Source: Agelas oroides (taxonomy: Eukaryota; Porifera; Demospongiae; Agelasida; Agelasidae). From it: 64,000 nt of DNA. The translations under genes were made by a program, and so were the position numbers. Numbering within the stretch: the stretch's first letter is position 1; the number at the start of each line of letters is the position of its first letter. Shown piece by piece: positions 22,268 to 59,815 of this stretch. Under the pieces are notes generated by a model that was not told the DNA's origin, did not search any database, and was given only the letters and a program-made list of their open reading frames with translations. The stretch is from the NCBI GenBank assembly GCA_949130485.1, contig OX422188.1, positions 3,714,222 through 3,778,221 on the forward strand. Reading direction: 5' to 3'.

Positions 22268-22275
<8 letters not shown>
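22246..22275 (+). promoter_or_regulatory. CRE-like and X-box-like motifs at the start of the TTC6-like gene
   Basis: A CpG-rich stretch (22200-22235) is followed by TGACGTAA at 22246-22253, a CRE/ATF-like site. GTATCCATGGCACC at 22262-22275 differs at one position from the RFX X-box consensus GTHNYYATRRNAAC and overlaps the start codon. An ATG-ACG-TAA minimal upstream open frame sits at 22245-22253. An RFX site would fit a cilium-related gene, but the overlap with the start codon makes chance quite possible. Confidence 0.3.
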
Positions 22276-47937
<25,662 letters not shown>

Positions 47938-49498
47938 TTTTGTCTTATTCTACACTTAGCACAATTCATTGTACTGATTAGTTTTTGTGCAGTACAGTGT
48001 CACTGTCTGACAACTTAATTGGCCTTGTACCCTGCTAGGCCTTCTCATCCCACCATGATAGTCAAGTCTGGGAGGTGATTTCCACCAGCTGCTGAGTGGT
48101 TGTTGAGAATGACATCACCCTCGTGGAGGTCATTTCCTGGCCAATGGCCAAGTGTACTTACATAGTTTAACGTATACCTATGTTGTCCAGTACCTAGCAT
48201 AGGGGCAGGAAGGGGGGGCAACTTCTTTCTTTCTCACTGACTTTGACTTAGGCTAAGGTCTGACTGGCCAGGTCTGAAGCATGTCTAAAATCTGAGCCTG
48301 TGCCTCGCACTTCGCACTCACCACACCCCCCCTCCCCCCCAAAAAACTTGAGTTATTAATCCCACACTTACTGACCATGCTTACCAATGGCTGTGTTACT
48401 GTTTGCTAGTCTCGCAAGCCAGACTCAAGCTAGTCCTACAAACCCCAGCGCGAATTGCTTCAAGTATATGTGCCCTGTACGCTATACTGAAAGCAATCCA
48501 CGCTGTGGTTGATTGGGTCTAAGCTAGCTGGACTGTTGATAGCCTAGTGGTAACTATGTAATAGCTTTCAAATCCTAAGTAATGCGTAGATACTATTACA
48601 CGACCAGTAAGCTATGTGTGTATGCGTTATGCGTGCATGTGTTGACTTGTGCATGCATGCGTTGACTTGTGCATGCATACCAGTACTATGGTCTATAGGC
48701 ATAGAATAGACCTATAGTATAGTCCTTAGCCCATTGGCAGTTTCAGAGCTGCCAGGTTACCCGGACAGGTGACACGTGCGGCAGAGCCACTATGTCGCAT
48801 GGCCGAGTTTCCGTAAGTAATAACCACAATTGAACAGGATTTTACCTGGGCAATGCCTGGGCTTCCCTGGGTCTGGAACCACTACTGCCCCTAGCCAATG
48901 CAGATTGTTTCCAGTGTTCCAGTAGCTCAGCAAGCAGTGATGATTATGATGATGAGTCTCTTCTCAAGAAGCTCTGTGTGCTTCTCTGTATGCCTGAGAA
49001 CGCACCAGAATGTGCCTCAGAACACCTAAAATTACCAAAACTTCCTGGGGGAGCATGCCCCCAGACCCCCTACAGTGAACAACTGCAAGGCGGCCATGTT
49101 CTACTTAAGCTAATGACATTGCCACCCTGGATGAAAAAAGTTATGTACGGCCCTGTTGTCTCATCAGCCAGTTGGGGGCATGTTCTAGGGACAAAGAGTT
49201 GAAAAGAAAATTTATATCAATGAGTTCATTTCTAGTGAGCCCCATGGACAGGGGACAAGGGTATGGCATGTGACTCTCAAAAAGTGCCATCATCTCCACC
49301 CACTGGTCATGCTGAAACCACCCTACATCATGACAACTGAATTGGAAGTCGAGTGCATCAGCAAGCAACAATAATCTAGATAATGTGCAAAATGTTCTGC
49401 TTGACCTTGAAATTTATTGCTATACAAATGTTCCAATATTACTGTTATTAGCACACAAAACAACCAAAAACAATGAAATTTCAATCACAAGCAATACT
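47938..49498. other. Intergenic DNA downstream of the TTC6-like gene
   Basis: No gene supported. 48420-48540 holds an imperfect hairpin (CCCAGCGCGAATTGCTTCA / TGAAAGCAATCCACGCTGTGG). About 49043-49077 has the GGGGGAGCATGCCCCCAGACC transposon end. The frame at 48978 runs through this end and is not a gene. Confidence 0.45.
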
Positions 49499-49935
49499 AT
49501 CTTCCTTCATCTCACTCCCTCACCTCATCCTTCATTTCACTCCCTCACCTCCTCGTCCATCATCTCACTCCTTCACCTCCTCGTCCATCATCTCACTCTC
49601 TCACCCCCTCGTCCATCATCTCACTCCCTCACCACCTCGTCCATCATCTCACTTCCTCACCTCCTCATCCTTCATCTCACTCCCTCACCTCCTCGTCCAT
49701 CATCTCACTCCCTCATCCCCTTATCCTTCATCTCACTCCCTCACCTCCTCATCCATCATATCACTTCCTCACCCCCTCATTCTTTATCTCACTTCCTCAC
49801 CCCCTCATCCATCAACTCACTCCCTCACCCCCTCATTCTTCATCTCACTCCCTCACCTCCTCATTCATCATCTTACTCACCTCCTCATCCATCATCTCAC
49901 TCCCTCACCTCATCGTCCATCATCTAACTCCATGA
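49499..49935 (+). repeat. About 27-bp minisatellite, CTCACTCCCTCACCTCCTCGTCCATCAT
   Basis: About 16 units of 24-28 bp alternate CGTCCATCAT and CATCCTTCAT endings. At 49945-49975 a single unit follows in the opposite orientation. Open Ser/His/Pro frames over it reflect the lack of stops in the unit rather than a gene. Confidence 0.9.
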
Positions 49936-49976
49936 TGAGGGGGTGAGTGAGTGAGATGATGGACGAGGAGGTGAGG

Positions 49977-51150
49977 GGACATTATTCACCGGTGAATAAT
50001 GTCCCCCCTCAGTGAATACTGTCCCCCCTAGAAGTAGGTTGAAAACTGTCATCTGCAGGAATTTAGGCACTAGTAGGGTGAAGATGAGCTCATTTTGAAA
50101 CAAGCAAGTAATTTGGAGTGGCCTCACAAGCCACACAGGTCTGCGAGACTATGGAGCCATGCGTATTTGGCACACACTCAATTTATGCATAAATACTGTA
50201 GTGGAGTGGGATGATTTATGCGGAGTGTCTCCTACACCCTTACCCTGGACGTTCTTACCCCAGCATTTGTCGCTTGCAGGAAAGAAGCCGGAAAGGTAAG
50301 ATTCTGTGAATGACCAACACAAGTCCAGAAGGCATGAGTACGAGGCTTAGTCACCCAGTTGGATCTGGCCACACGAGACGTATCCTTGCGAGCTGTATTT
50401 CACCTCAGATTGTGGATCGCGCTGCTGTTGTCAGGTCCAGGCATGTTGCCGGCTGCCAGTTGTAATGCTCTGAACTTGGCAAATAAAAATGCCAGACCAC
50501 CTTGCCCACAGACCACGCATGCACGAGGGGAGACATTATTCACTAGAGGGGACAATATTCACCAGTGAATAATGTCCGGGGGGAACATTATTCACTCCGA
50601 CAGCGGCAAGAGAAAAGTTGAATATGGGCAGCTAGTATTTGCCTCATACCATCAAATATACGTTTATTTCTAGGATACAGACTGGATTTGTGTAGCCAGG
50701 CCAATATCAGTCCCAACTGGATACGTGACACTCCTCCATAAACTTCAGCCTCGCATATTCAGTCTACTTCTCGGCCTTTTTATCTCAAAAAAATAGCCTA
50801 GCTACACAAAACTACCAAAACTGGAACTCACCATCTACAGCACGTTGGCTCGTTGCAGCAGATAGATCGCAGTCAGGTTAGATGAAATAAAAACTCTTTA
50901 TTCAGCAAAAATTAGTTATTATATCACGTGATCTCCATGTAGAGGGTGGGGTTACTGCTTTTGCTTCCGGTACGTATGCAGAGAACGTTTTCTTCCGAGT
51001 ATACGGAGGTTTGTCCTCGGCCTCATCCCAATTCCAGCTACGTGATCCTCCTCCGTATACTTTGAGTAACGTTCTCCACATACGTGCCGGAAGCAAAAGC
51101 AGTAACCCCACCCTCTACATGGAGATCACGCAATATAATGACGTTCTATG
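49977..51150. mobile_element. Composite element, left copy: AATGTCCCCC termini plus hairpin MITE
   Basis: GGGACATTATTCACCGGTGAATAATGTCCCCCC (49977-50009) and a similar cluster at 50528-50605 bound one segment. At 50926-51142 a hairpin MITE follows, with arms GTGATCTCCATGTAGAGGGT.. and ..ACCCTCTACATGGAGATCAC. Intervening sequence (GGGCAGCTAGTATTTGCCTC near 50627; CACCATCTACAGCACGTTGG near 50830) matches 58.6-58.9 kb in reverse, so the whole block has an opposite-orientation partner at 58385-59815. Confidence 0.7.
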
Positions 51151-51359
51151 ATGCATTTTTTTTGCTGAATGAACAAATGCATGCTGCATGTACATGTCAA
51201 ACATGACATAAATGTAAGGTAGTCAAATGGGAAGCTTCATGGAGTTGATAAAAAGCCATATTTTTTTTCTACTGTAAATCATTCAAGAATCTACATCAGT
51301 ACTACAAGTTATACTTCAGGGACTGATAGCCCAGTGCTAAATGAACCCACCCCCCTAGT

Positions 51360-51960
51360 TGATAACTCCACCCCCCCCCCCCCCCCCCCCCAAACTTGTT
51401 TAATAATTTGAATAGTCACAGCACTGTGAATGCCAACCAAGAGCTGGGCTCCTCAAACAAGCTTTAGGCAGGGAGTGGTCTCACCCTTTCTGCAGTAGGC
51501 CACAGGTTGGGAGTTCAAAAGGACCGAAACCATGGTCACACGATTTTGGTTTTTCCTAAAAAAAGAAAAAGAAGAACAAAGAGGAAGAGAAGGTAAGGAG
51601 AGAAAAGTAAGCAGTAGAAGAGGAGGAGGAAGAGGAGGGAGACACACTCCGCACCTGCATTGCACTGTCATTGCAATGGACTATTGAAGCCAATATCGAT
51701 TCTGTGTCTGTGCATGTGGATGCATGTGTGGACAGTGTGTGATCATTCAACATTAACTGCGGGAAAGACATAGATAAATGTGTACACACACCCCTAGTAT
51801 GTATGCTCAGGTAACCAATGCACAGAACAAGGTAGGGAAAAACGGGGGTTGGGGTATACTCTTTCTCTCCACCCATTATAGCGTCAAATTGACCACTGGA
51901 TGAGTTCAATCGAGTGAGTTTGTTTACACGCTGCATGCTGCTATAGTAAAATCAGTGTAA
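51360..51960. other. Non-genic DNA with a C-run and a segment repeated in reverse at 61.7 kb
   Basis: A C-run of about 18 lies at 51372-51391. The segment 51690-51760 (GTCTGTGCATGTGGATGCATG..ACAGTGTGTGATCATTCAAC) is the inverse complement of 61733-61785. No gene is supported. Confidence 0.5.
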
Positions 51961-52198
51961 AGCATACAGTGTAGTATCAATATTGGTGTCACAAGTGTAC
52001 GAAAGTATACCAACAGTGTGCGGTTGCCATGGAATTTCATGGCGATTAAGTGCATACACAAATGGCTGAAACGAGGCTCTTTCCGCTCCTCTTCGGGCCA
52101 GGCCTGGGAATGAAGCTAGGTCACACCCTGAGGGTTCTCCACTTTGCCAGGTATTGTGCCAACAGTCATGTACTGCATGAGGCTTAACATTTTATGGA

Positions 52199-52600
52199 AG
52201 AAGGGGGAAGAGAAGGTTGGATGGGTAGATGGTGAAAAGGGTGGGGAGAAGGACAGACAGGTGGATGGATGAACAGACGGAAGAATGGATGAAGAGACTA
52301 AACAATGGAAGGACAGATGAATGGAACAATGAAAAGAAGGATGAAGAGACAGATGGACGGAAAGATAAACAGACGGACAGAAGGATAAACAGATGGACGG
52401 ACGGATGGATGGACGGAGGATGAACAGACAGATGGATGGAAAGATAAACAGACGGACAGAAGGATAAACAGACGGACGGATGGACGGACGGACGGACGGA
52501 CGGATGGATGGATGGATGGATGGATGGATGGATAGACACCTGGAGGGACGGATCTATGGACGGATGGATGGACGGATGGAGGGATGGATGGATGGAATAG
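52199..52600 (+). repeat. GGAT/GGAC/ACAG tetranucleotide array
   Basis: About 400 bp of degenerate four-base units (GGATGGATGG, GACGGACGG, AACAGACGG). The minus-strand frames ([10 protein letters not shown]) are a consequence of the repeat. No gene. Confidence 0.9.
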
Positions 52601-52789
52601 GTATACCGTACCCCTAGCCTCCGGACACAATTACTGCCCCTCAACCATACCCGAAGGACAGTAATAGATTGCAATGAATACCCCTCCGGACACAATTACT
52701 GTCTAGTGTATTATGCACTAGGCTACGCGAGATCATACGGTTTCATAGCTTACAATGCCTTACACCTTGAGGCTGCAACTTGTACTGTC

Positions 52790-53160
52790 GAGGCACTGGC
52801 CAGAGGAGGTAGTGCAGGTATACGGATTTTGTATACGTACGTTACGTCTTCCGGTGATATCCATTATGATAATCGGAGTTATGCGGTTGTCGTACAACGA
52901 AAGAGCTGTGCCAGACGGCAGATTTCGGCACCATCTGTTCCAAGCTGTGTTCATGCGAACGACCTATCCTTCAAGATATGTGTATTTCAGGTGGTCAAGG
53001 GTCTACACAACTGTCGAGACCGCTGCTACTGCTCCCGTCGGTATGTGAAAAGCCGGGTCCAGCTTCAAACCTCTGAAATTGGTGAGATTCAAGCGTCCAT
53101 AGCGCATGAACGCAGGGTGCTATCAAGACCGGACTTGCACCAGATTAAAGATCTGTTTCT
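52790..53160 (+). repeat. Left arm of a large inverted repeat (unique part)
   Basis: Sequence around GAGGTAGTGCAGGTATACGG (52806), TTATGCGGTTGTCGTACAAC (52880) and GTCAAGGGTCTACACAACTG (52996) is found nearly identical, in reverse, at 55745-56045. Open frames in both arms are mirror copies. No protein family is recognised. Confidence 0.75.
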
Positions 53161-53164
53161 GTGC

Positions 53165-54035
53165 TTTCTGAAAATCCTCACATGATGGGATTTGGAGCTA
53201 TAAGCCCGTGAAGTTAACCATGTTTTGTGGTTTTGGTGTGCATGGGTAGCTTTGTCCAATCGTATCTCCTGAACCCTACCACCTATGGACATGAGACTCG
53301 AACCGTTGGATGCAGCAAAGATTGAAGTTTATAAGGGTATGTAAAAGTATTGTGACATCCCCATCAGATATGGAGCTGTGAGCCCGTGAAATAAACCATT
53401 TTTTCATGATTTTGATGCACACGGGTAAATTTGTGTGACTGTATCTCTTGAACCCTTCCCTCTTCAGACACCAAACTTGCACCATTGGATACAGCAAAGA
53501 TTGAAGTTTATAAAGACATGTTCAAGCATAGTGACATCCCCATCAGAATTGAAGCTGTGAGTCCTTGAAGTAAACCATGTTTCATGGTTCTGTACGCATT
53601 GGTAATTTTGTGTGACCATAATATCTCCTGAACCCTACAACTTGAAGACATGGAACTTGTACCGTAGGACACAGTAAGGATTGGCATTTATAAGGATGTG
53701 CTGAAGTATCGTGACATCCACATTAGATTTGGAACTGCGAGCCAATGTGTTGGTTTTGGTACGTACGCATTAGTAATTCTGTGTGACCATATCTCCTGAA
53801 CCCTACAACTTAAAGACATGGAACTTGTACCGTAGGACACAGCAAGGATTGGCATTTATAAGGATGTGCTGAAGTATCCTGACATCCACATTAGATTTGG
53901 AGCTGCGAGCCCATGTTATGGTTTTGGTACATACGCATTGGTAATTCTGTGTGACCATATTTCCCGAACCCTACAAACTGTGGACGTGGAACTTGTACTG
54001 TTGGACACAGCAAGGACATGCAGAAAACTTGGCAT
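53165..54035 (+). repeat. About 175-bp tandem repeat, about 5 units
   Basis: Each unit has GAGCTGTGAGCCCGTGAA, a GTTTTGG..GCAT-GGGTA segment, TGTGACCATATCTCCTGAACC and CAGCAAAGATTGAAGTTTAT. Units begin near 53187, 53370, 53550, 53728 and 53898. Similarity falls from left to right. The array forms the inner part of the left inverted arm. Confidence 0.8.
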
Positions 54036-54869
54036 GAACCCTAGGGAGGTGTACATTATGCCGGCATCATAATTAGTAGCCTTGAACAAACGAGCATAGT
54101 TCTTAAAACCCGGAGCATAATACATAAAATTCAGAGCATAATAAAACGAAGAGGCTACACGTGCTCTTGCAAAGTCATTAGTCACTAGTTGCTGACTTGA
54201 CTACAAGAAGAGTTCCACCTCAGCCAACGGCAAATCCAGTGATCAACAGCTTGCATCTATGTCCACTGAGTCTGAGTTTTGCAGGAGTTTGTCACTTAGT
54301 CATGCAAGCCACACCCTCTGCAAAAGGTGTGGCTTGCGTGACTATTTGTTGCTGTCACCAGGGAGATTCAGATGTCTGTATTCTATTGTATATTGAAGAA
54401 AGACCAATATTTCGTGAGCATAATTTCAGCATAATCAGTACTCTTTTAGGCATAATTAGGCATAAACTTTTGGAATTGTGGAATAGCATAATTAGACAAT
54501 TTTTGAACATAGTGTGCATGTGCTTAATGAACCCAAACAGTTATTGTACACATCTGAACATGTAAACTGAATTGCATTTTGTTTACTGGAACACTTTAAA
54601 CTACATGCTCAAGGCTAGTGATGCACTGACTTAGGCTGACCCATCCGTCACATGACATACATTTACGTCAGCATACAAGCCTGTAATACATATCAAACAT
54701 CATGGTACTTTAAGTAAGAAACATCAATATCTCATTGTGTATTACGGAAATGCAATAGCTATCAATTTTGCTTTGACTGGAAGAACAATGGAACTGAACA
54801 ATGTTTGGTGATTATTATGTGTTCTTGGTTTCTATGATTGGACGCAGCAAGGACTAAGCACAATAATGG

Positions 54870-55020
54870 AATTTAAGATGTTATGAGGTGAAAATAGAGG
54901 AAAGTGAAAGGGCCGGGAGTCGAACCATCTGGCTGTTGTGGCTCAGTGGCAGAGCACTGGCAGCCCAAACCAGAGGTGTCCTGGGTTTGGCTAAATTCCT
55001 TAGTCCTTGCTGCGTCCAAT
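54870..55020 (+). repeat. tRNA-derived SINE-like element, copy 2
   Basis: AAGATGTTATGAGGTGAAAA, then GGGCCGGGAGTCGAACC and TGTGGCTCAGTGGCAGAGCAC with GTCCTGGGTTTGG, parallels the copy at 35460-35720. It sits close to the centre of the inverted structure, between the two arms. The flank GGACGCAGCAAGGACTAAG (left) is inverted at the right as CCTTAGTCCTTGCTGCGTCC. Confidence 0.55.
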
Positions 55021-55129
55021 CATAGAACCGAGAACGCATAATAAAATGCACTCTTATAGAAACATATTAGCTTATTAGAGTGTTCCTGAAAACAAATGCA
55101 ATTCAGTGTATTGAATGCATGGATGTTCA

Positions 55130-55660
55130 GAGGCATACTACAAATACAAATTGCTTGCTGTGTCCTATGGTATAACTTCCATGTCTTTAAGTTGTAGGGT
55201 TCAGGAGATATTATGGTCACACAAAATTACCAATGCGTACAGAACCATGAAACATGGTTTACTTCAAGGACTCACAGCTTCAATTCTGATGGGGATGTCA
55301 CTATGCTTGAACACGTCTTTATAAACTTCAATCTTTGCTGTATCCAATGGTGCAAGTTTGGTGTCTGAAGAGGGAAGGGTTCAAGAGATACAGTCACACA
55401 AATTTACCCGTGTGCATCAAAATCATGAAAAATGGTTTATTTCACGGGCTCACAGCTCCATATCTGATGGGGATGTCACAATACTTTTACATACCCTTAT
55501 AAACTTCAATCTTTGCTGCATCTAACGGTTCGAGTCTCATGTCCATAGGTGGTAGGGTTCAGGAGATACGATTGGACAAAGCTACCCATGCACACCAAAA
55601 CCACAAAACATGGTTAACTTCACGGGCTTATAGCTCCAAATCCCATCATGTGAGGATTTT
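55130..55660 (-). repeat. About 175-bp tandem repeat, about 3 units, opposite orientation
   Basis: The same unit as at 53.2-54.0 kb, in reverse: TTCAGGAGATA..GTCACAC, AACTTCAATCTTTGCTG and GGGCTCACAGCTCC recur at 55200-55290, 55330-55465 and 55505-55640. The outermost unit matches 53165-53345 almost perfectly; an identical 67-codon shadow frame occurs in both. Confidence 0.8.
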
Positions 55661-55744
55661 CAGAAAGCACAGAAACAGATCTTTAATCTGGTGCAAGTCC
55701 GGTCTTGATAGCACCCTGCGTTCATGCGCTATGGACGCTTGAAT

Positions 55745-56045
55745 CTCACCAATTTCAGAGGTTTGAAGCTGGACCCGGCTTTTACAGCGTTCTCACATAC
55801 CGACGGGAGCAGTAGCAGCGGTCTCGACAGCTGTGTGGACCCTTGACCACCTGAAATACACATATCTTGAAGGATAGGTCGTTCGCATGAACACAGCTTG
55901 GAACAGATGGTGCCAAAATCTGCCGTCTGGCACAGCTCTTTCGTTATACAACCGCATAACTCCGATTATCATAACGGATATCACCGGCAGACGTAACGTA
56001 CGTATACAAAATCCGTATACCTGCACTACCTCCTCTGCTAAGTAC
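55745..56045 (-). repeat. Right arm of the large inverted repeat (unique part)
   Basis: Inverse complement of 52790-53100 with only scattered changes, for example a shortened TTATACAACCGCATAAC for TTGTCGTACAACG. High identity over several hundred bases suggests recent duplication or gene conversion. Confidence 0.75.
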
Positions 56046-56049
56046 GCTA

Positions 56050-57400
56050 AGTTCGCAAAAGTGGTTGTGTGCCGTGGACATTTACTGTTGTGCCTCTTCG
56101 CTGCCTGCACCTGGGGTCCAGACTACTTTACAAGGAATCTCGTTATGTACAGACTTGCTCATGAGATAAAAATTACGGGTTTACCCCAAATTTAGATTTT
56201 AACCCTCTCCCTACGAGATTTAACTTAACCGAATTTCTGCCTACAAGCATGCATTCAGAGAGTATGCAGCACATCAAGGGAGAAGAGAACAAGTAAGCAT
56301 GGTATCGGTATTGCAGACGTTTTCCAGGTGTGCATGCTAGCTGCCATGTTCAATGATAGAACATACAAAGAATCCAAAGGAGCAAGTTGAACATTACCTC
56401 ATAAGTGCCAGGAAGATAGTTTGAGGGAGTGCTATATAGGGGGTAGTGTAGCCACATACATTTATCGAACATCATTACTGAGCATACTTGTATGCTAAAC
56501 ATACGTATGTTACTTCAGGTTGAATTTTTTGTCAAGTACATGTACTAAGTCTATGACATCAATTGAACAAGTGAATATCAGTCAAATGCAAGCTTTATCC
56601 AGCTTGGAGATGATAGTACAGGATTATGAATGGGATGCCTAACACTTGAAGTAAAGGTGTAAATGTACACCCAGCCTCTCTTTGATTATGCTGTCTTTTC
56701 CAGTGCTCAAAGAGAGGGATGCTAGGGGAAGGTTCATCTGTGCGCAGTGTGTCCTGAGTTCTCTAGTACTCTGAAAGGGGTGCTAGGGGAGAACTTATAT
56801 GTAGTCTCTGAGAAGGATGTCTGTATTCACTGCTGCATGCATTGACCTTGCAAAATACAAACCAAAAGCTGTGACATGAATATAATTATGTGGTTATTTT
56901 CCCATTTAGCCTGTAAAGAAGTTTACCACATAATGATATTCATATGCACAGCTTGTTTGTTTATATTTTGCAAGGTCAACCAAACAGCAGTACATTTGTC
57001 TTTTACACTGGAAATAAATTGGGGAAGTGTATCGTAGTCTCCTACCCAGGCTCTCCTCACACCCTGAGCTTGCAGTATGAGACTGGTTTCGTATGCAAGT
57101 GCGACAGTATAGAAATGAGAATTTTGCTGATATGTAAAATAAGAACAGCATTAACAGTGCAATTGAACTAGGTAAGGATTTTAAGTATATTAAGACATTG
57201 CAGAAGGTATGCATAATTTGAATATGTGCATGCATAGTGAGGGTTCAATTTGAAGCACTAAAGCATGCACGATTTCATAATTTCTGCTAATTCTGCTGCT
57301 AGAAATTTGTCACATGCACAGATTACACAAATATAAAGGACTTCATCAAATTTACAGATAGAGGAACTAATTGATACTCGGATACTTACGAAACGTTGCA
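56050..57400. other. Intergenic DNA, nothing recognised
   Basis: No frame with a domain is seen. A GTGCTAGGGGA segment occurs twice (56720 and 56780) beside AAGAGAGGG/GAAAGGGG words, suggesting a small duplication. TTGCAAGGTCAAC and CATTGACCTTGCAA words at 56850 and 56970 are inverted and flank an about 120-bp segment. Confidence 0.35.
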
Positions 57401-57404
57401 CTCT

Positions 57405-57880
57405 TGTTGCGTGCGCAGAGGTCCAGCAGACATAAGAACTGTAGGATAGGTGGGCTAATGTTCGATAATATATACTTGAAATTCAACTCCAAAACAGTCT
57501 TCTACCCAGGATTTAGCAAAAGAAATACTCCATCTGTTCAAGCACCTATCCTTGGACAAGTCTAATAATCATGTATTATATCACATCACTAACCAAATTT
57601 GGCAACTGCTGCAGCATGGTATGGGCTCATAGGCAAGGCCAATGGAAGGGCAAGTATTTTAGTCTTTCCTTTTCAGAGGAGGTGGCAAAGAAGTTACGCG
57701 TTGTTTTACAATGTATTTACAGACACGATTTTCTATCCCCGCGTACTACAATAGTTTCGGGTATCGAAAAGTATTCCATCCCCAGCATGGCTTGTTGCTC
57801 TGATGATCTGGCACAGTTGCTACTGTGCTTAGAGGTCCAAAAATATATCAGTCCGAGAATAAATTTTTGCCTCTAACATA
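57405..57880 (+). repeat. Dispersed repeat, copy 2 (partner of 9476-9990)
   Basis: Contains the open frame 57571-57876 with MVWAHRQGQWKGKYFSLSF, LQCIYRHDF and TTIVSGIEKYS, matching the minus strand at 9.5 kb. Upstream, ALLLRAQRSSRHKN and KFNSK correspond to the partner, with an insertion. It may be a transposon-encoded or host exon remnant and is not identifiable. Confidence 0.6.
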
Positions 57881-58384
57881 GGAACATGAACACATTGAAC
57901 AGACATAAAATAGTTTGATTTTTAAGCCTGATTTCAACACACAACGTCGACAATTTCAACAATGTTTGACCCTTGGTGCATAGTTAGCTTGCAGTGTACA
58001 GCAACGTAGCGCACAAATGCACACTGCAGCAGTGCACAGCAGGTTTGCTAATTATGCACCAAACACAAGAGTGTTGATCAGTTAAGGATCATGGATAGAA
58101 ATAGAAAATACAATTCAAGATTATTTGCTGCCCATGAGTACACAAAACTTAGGCCTCCATACTGATCACCTTGATTAACGTAGCACGGTTGTCCATATAT
58201 TTGACGACATTCCGAAAACAGACGATCAACATACCGCTGTAATCCTCTTGGGCTACTTAATTTGATGCAACCCTGACAGGTTCGAAAAATCGTTTGTAGG
58301 ATGAGATTTCGAATTATAGCGCAGCCGACCGAGCGCGCACTAAACTGCTTATTCAGCATAATTTGTCGTCATTTGGCGTCAAAA

Positions 58385-59815
58385 CGTCGCGTGATCCCCA
58401 TGTAGAGGTGGAGCCACTGCTCTTGCTTCCGGCACGTATGTGGAGAACGTTACTTCAAGTATGCGGAGTAAAGATCACGTGGCTGAAATCGGGGTGAGAC
58501 GCTAGAGCTTGGATCCTCATTCCCGATTCCAACCCCACCCTCTACATGGGGATCACGCGATATATGATATGCTGAATAAGCATTTTATTTGAATGTGCTT
58601 GCACGGTGTTGTCGCTGCAACGAGTCAACATGCTGTAGATGGTGAGTTCCAGTCTTGCTAGTTTTGTGTTTGTGCAACTAGGCTAGTTTATGAGATAAAC
58701 AGGCCCAGAAGTTGACTGAATACGTGAGACTGTAAAAGCATAGATAGTAGAGTGACACTCTACTGACACTCTACTATGGTAAAAGTTTTTGTGTATCCAG
58801 CTGGGATTTACACAAATGCGGTCTGCATTCTAGATGATGGTATGAGGCAAATACCGGCTGCCCATTCATTCCTTATGTAGCTTTCCTCTTGCTGGTAGAA
58901 GTAGACTCAAGTGTATTTTTGTTTACAGTAGGATGCAAGTTACACGGCTAACGATGTGCCTGATAGTCCATTGTCCAGATCCTCCTGATAGCAGGAGGGC
59001 TTGGTCTAGTGAATATCTGGCGCTTTATGAGTGTCATTATGCATGGCCCTTACCTGAAGTGAACTCAACTACTGTACGTGATTTTACGATACCGTTGTCG
59101 GTGGGCAGGATGTCCCCCTGTGCAGAATGTCCCCCTGGACGTCTCGCCCTAGGGCACAATGTCCCCCCGTACATTCTGCCCTAGTCCCTCTTTGTGCAGA
59201 ATGTCCCCCCACACTCGTCGTACTGGCCAGAACGCATGAGGGAGCGATGGAAAAAATTTCAGTTGAAGTGTCAAGTATAAACGAGAGCAGTATGGAGGAC
59301 AATCTAGGACAGTATGCTGGCATGCCGCATACTATGTGCAGTTGTAGAATGTGAACTGAACTTGGATTGAATCGGCTGACATGTTATTTGTCTTGTTCCC
59401 TGTTGGATGTGACAGGAGCTGGTGAGCTGTTTGGGTGGTGAAACAAGGCTAGAAGATATAGATCTATGCTAGTCTCATCCCCAGACCCCTTTCAGAAATC
59501 TTGAAAGGGGCCTGGGCACGAGACTAAGATCTATGCATCTACATTGAACCAAAGTACTGCTGTTGTATCGGGAATTGTAGCATCGTGCAATTGCCCTCGG
59601 TTGGCTCAAGCGACGAGTGATAGAATTGTTTTGCCAAGGGCTTGTAATTTGAGTCATTGAAGAAGATACTCTTGGTTTGCCTACACTTTGTGGGAAAAGA
59701 AGCTAGTGATTATACGCTCCAGACTCCAAAACTATAGACTACTAGGGGGGACATTCTGCACTAAGAGGGGACAGTCTGCTCTAGGGTAGAATGTCCCCTG
59801 GGGACCATTCTGCCA
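58385..59815. mobile_element. Composite element, right copy, reverse to 49977-51150
   Basis: A hairpin MITE (58388-58565; GCGTGATCCCCATGTAGAGG .. CCTCTACATGGGGATCACGC) comes first. A unique part matching 50.6-50.9 kb in reverse follows. Two clusters of GAATGTCCCCC words then lie at 59107-59210 and, inverted, at 59748-59815. The short frames in it are not genes. A small TAGTCTCATCCCCAGACCCC hairpin (59470-59527) is nested inside. Confidence 0.65.

Noticed and set aside
49385-49946. Ser/His/Pro-rich frames of 157-180 codons
   Set aside because: They translate the 27-bp minisatellite; unit length and stop-free composition explain them.
52192-52695. [10 protein letters not shown] repeat protein on the minus strand
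   Set aside because: Produced by a degenerate tetranucleotide array; all frames give similar repeats.
53089-55742. Identical 67-codon frames as a duplicated gene
   Set aside because: They lie in the 175-bp repeat and its mirror copy; no splice sites, domains or start context.
58078-58359. 93-codon minus-strand frame with several Cys
   Set aside because: No domain or splice partner is recognisable and it sits at the edge of a repeat block; support is too weak.
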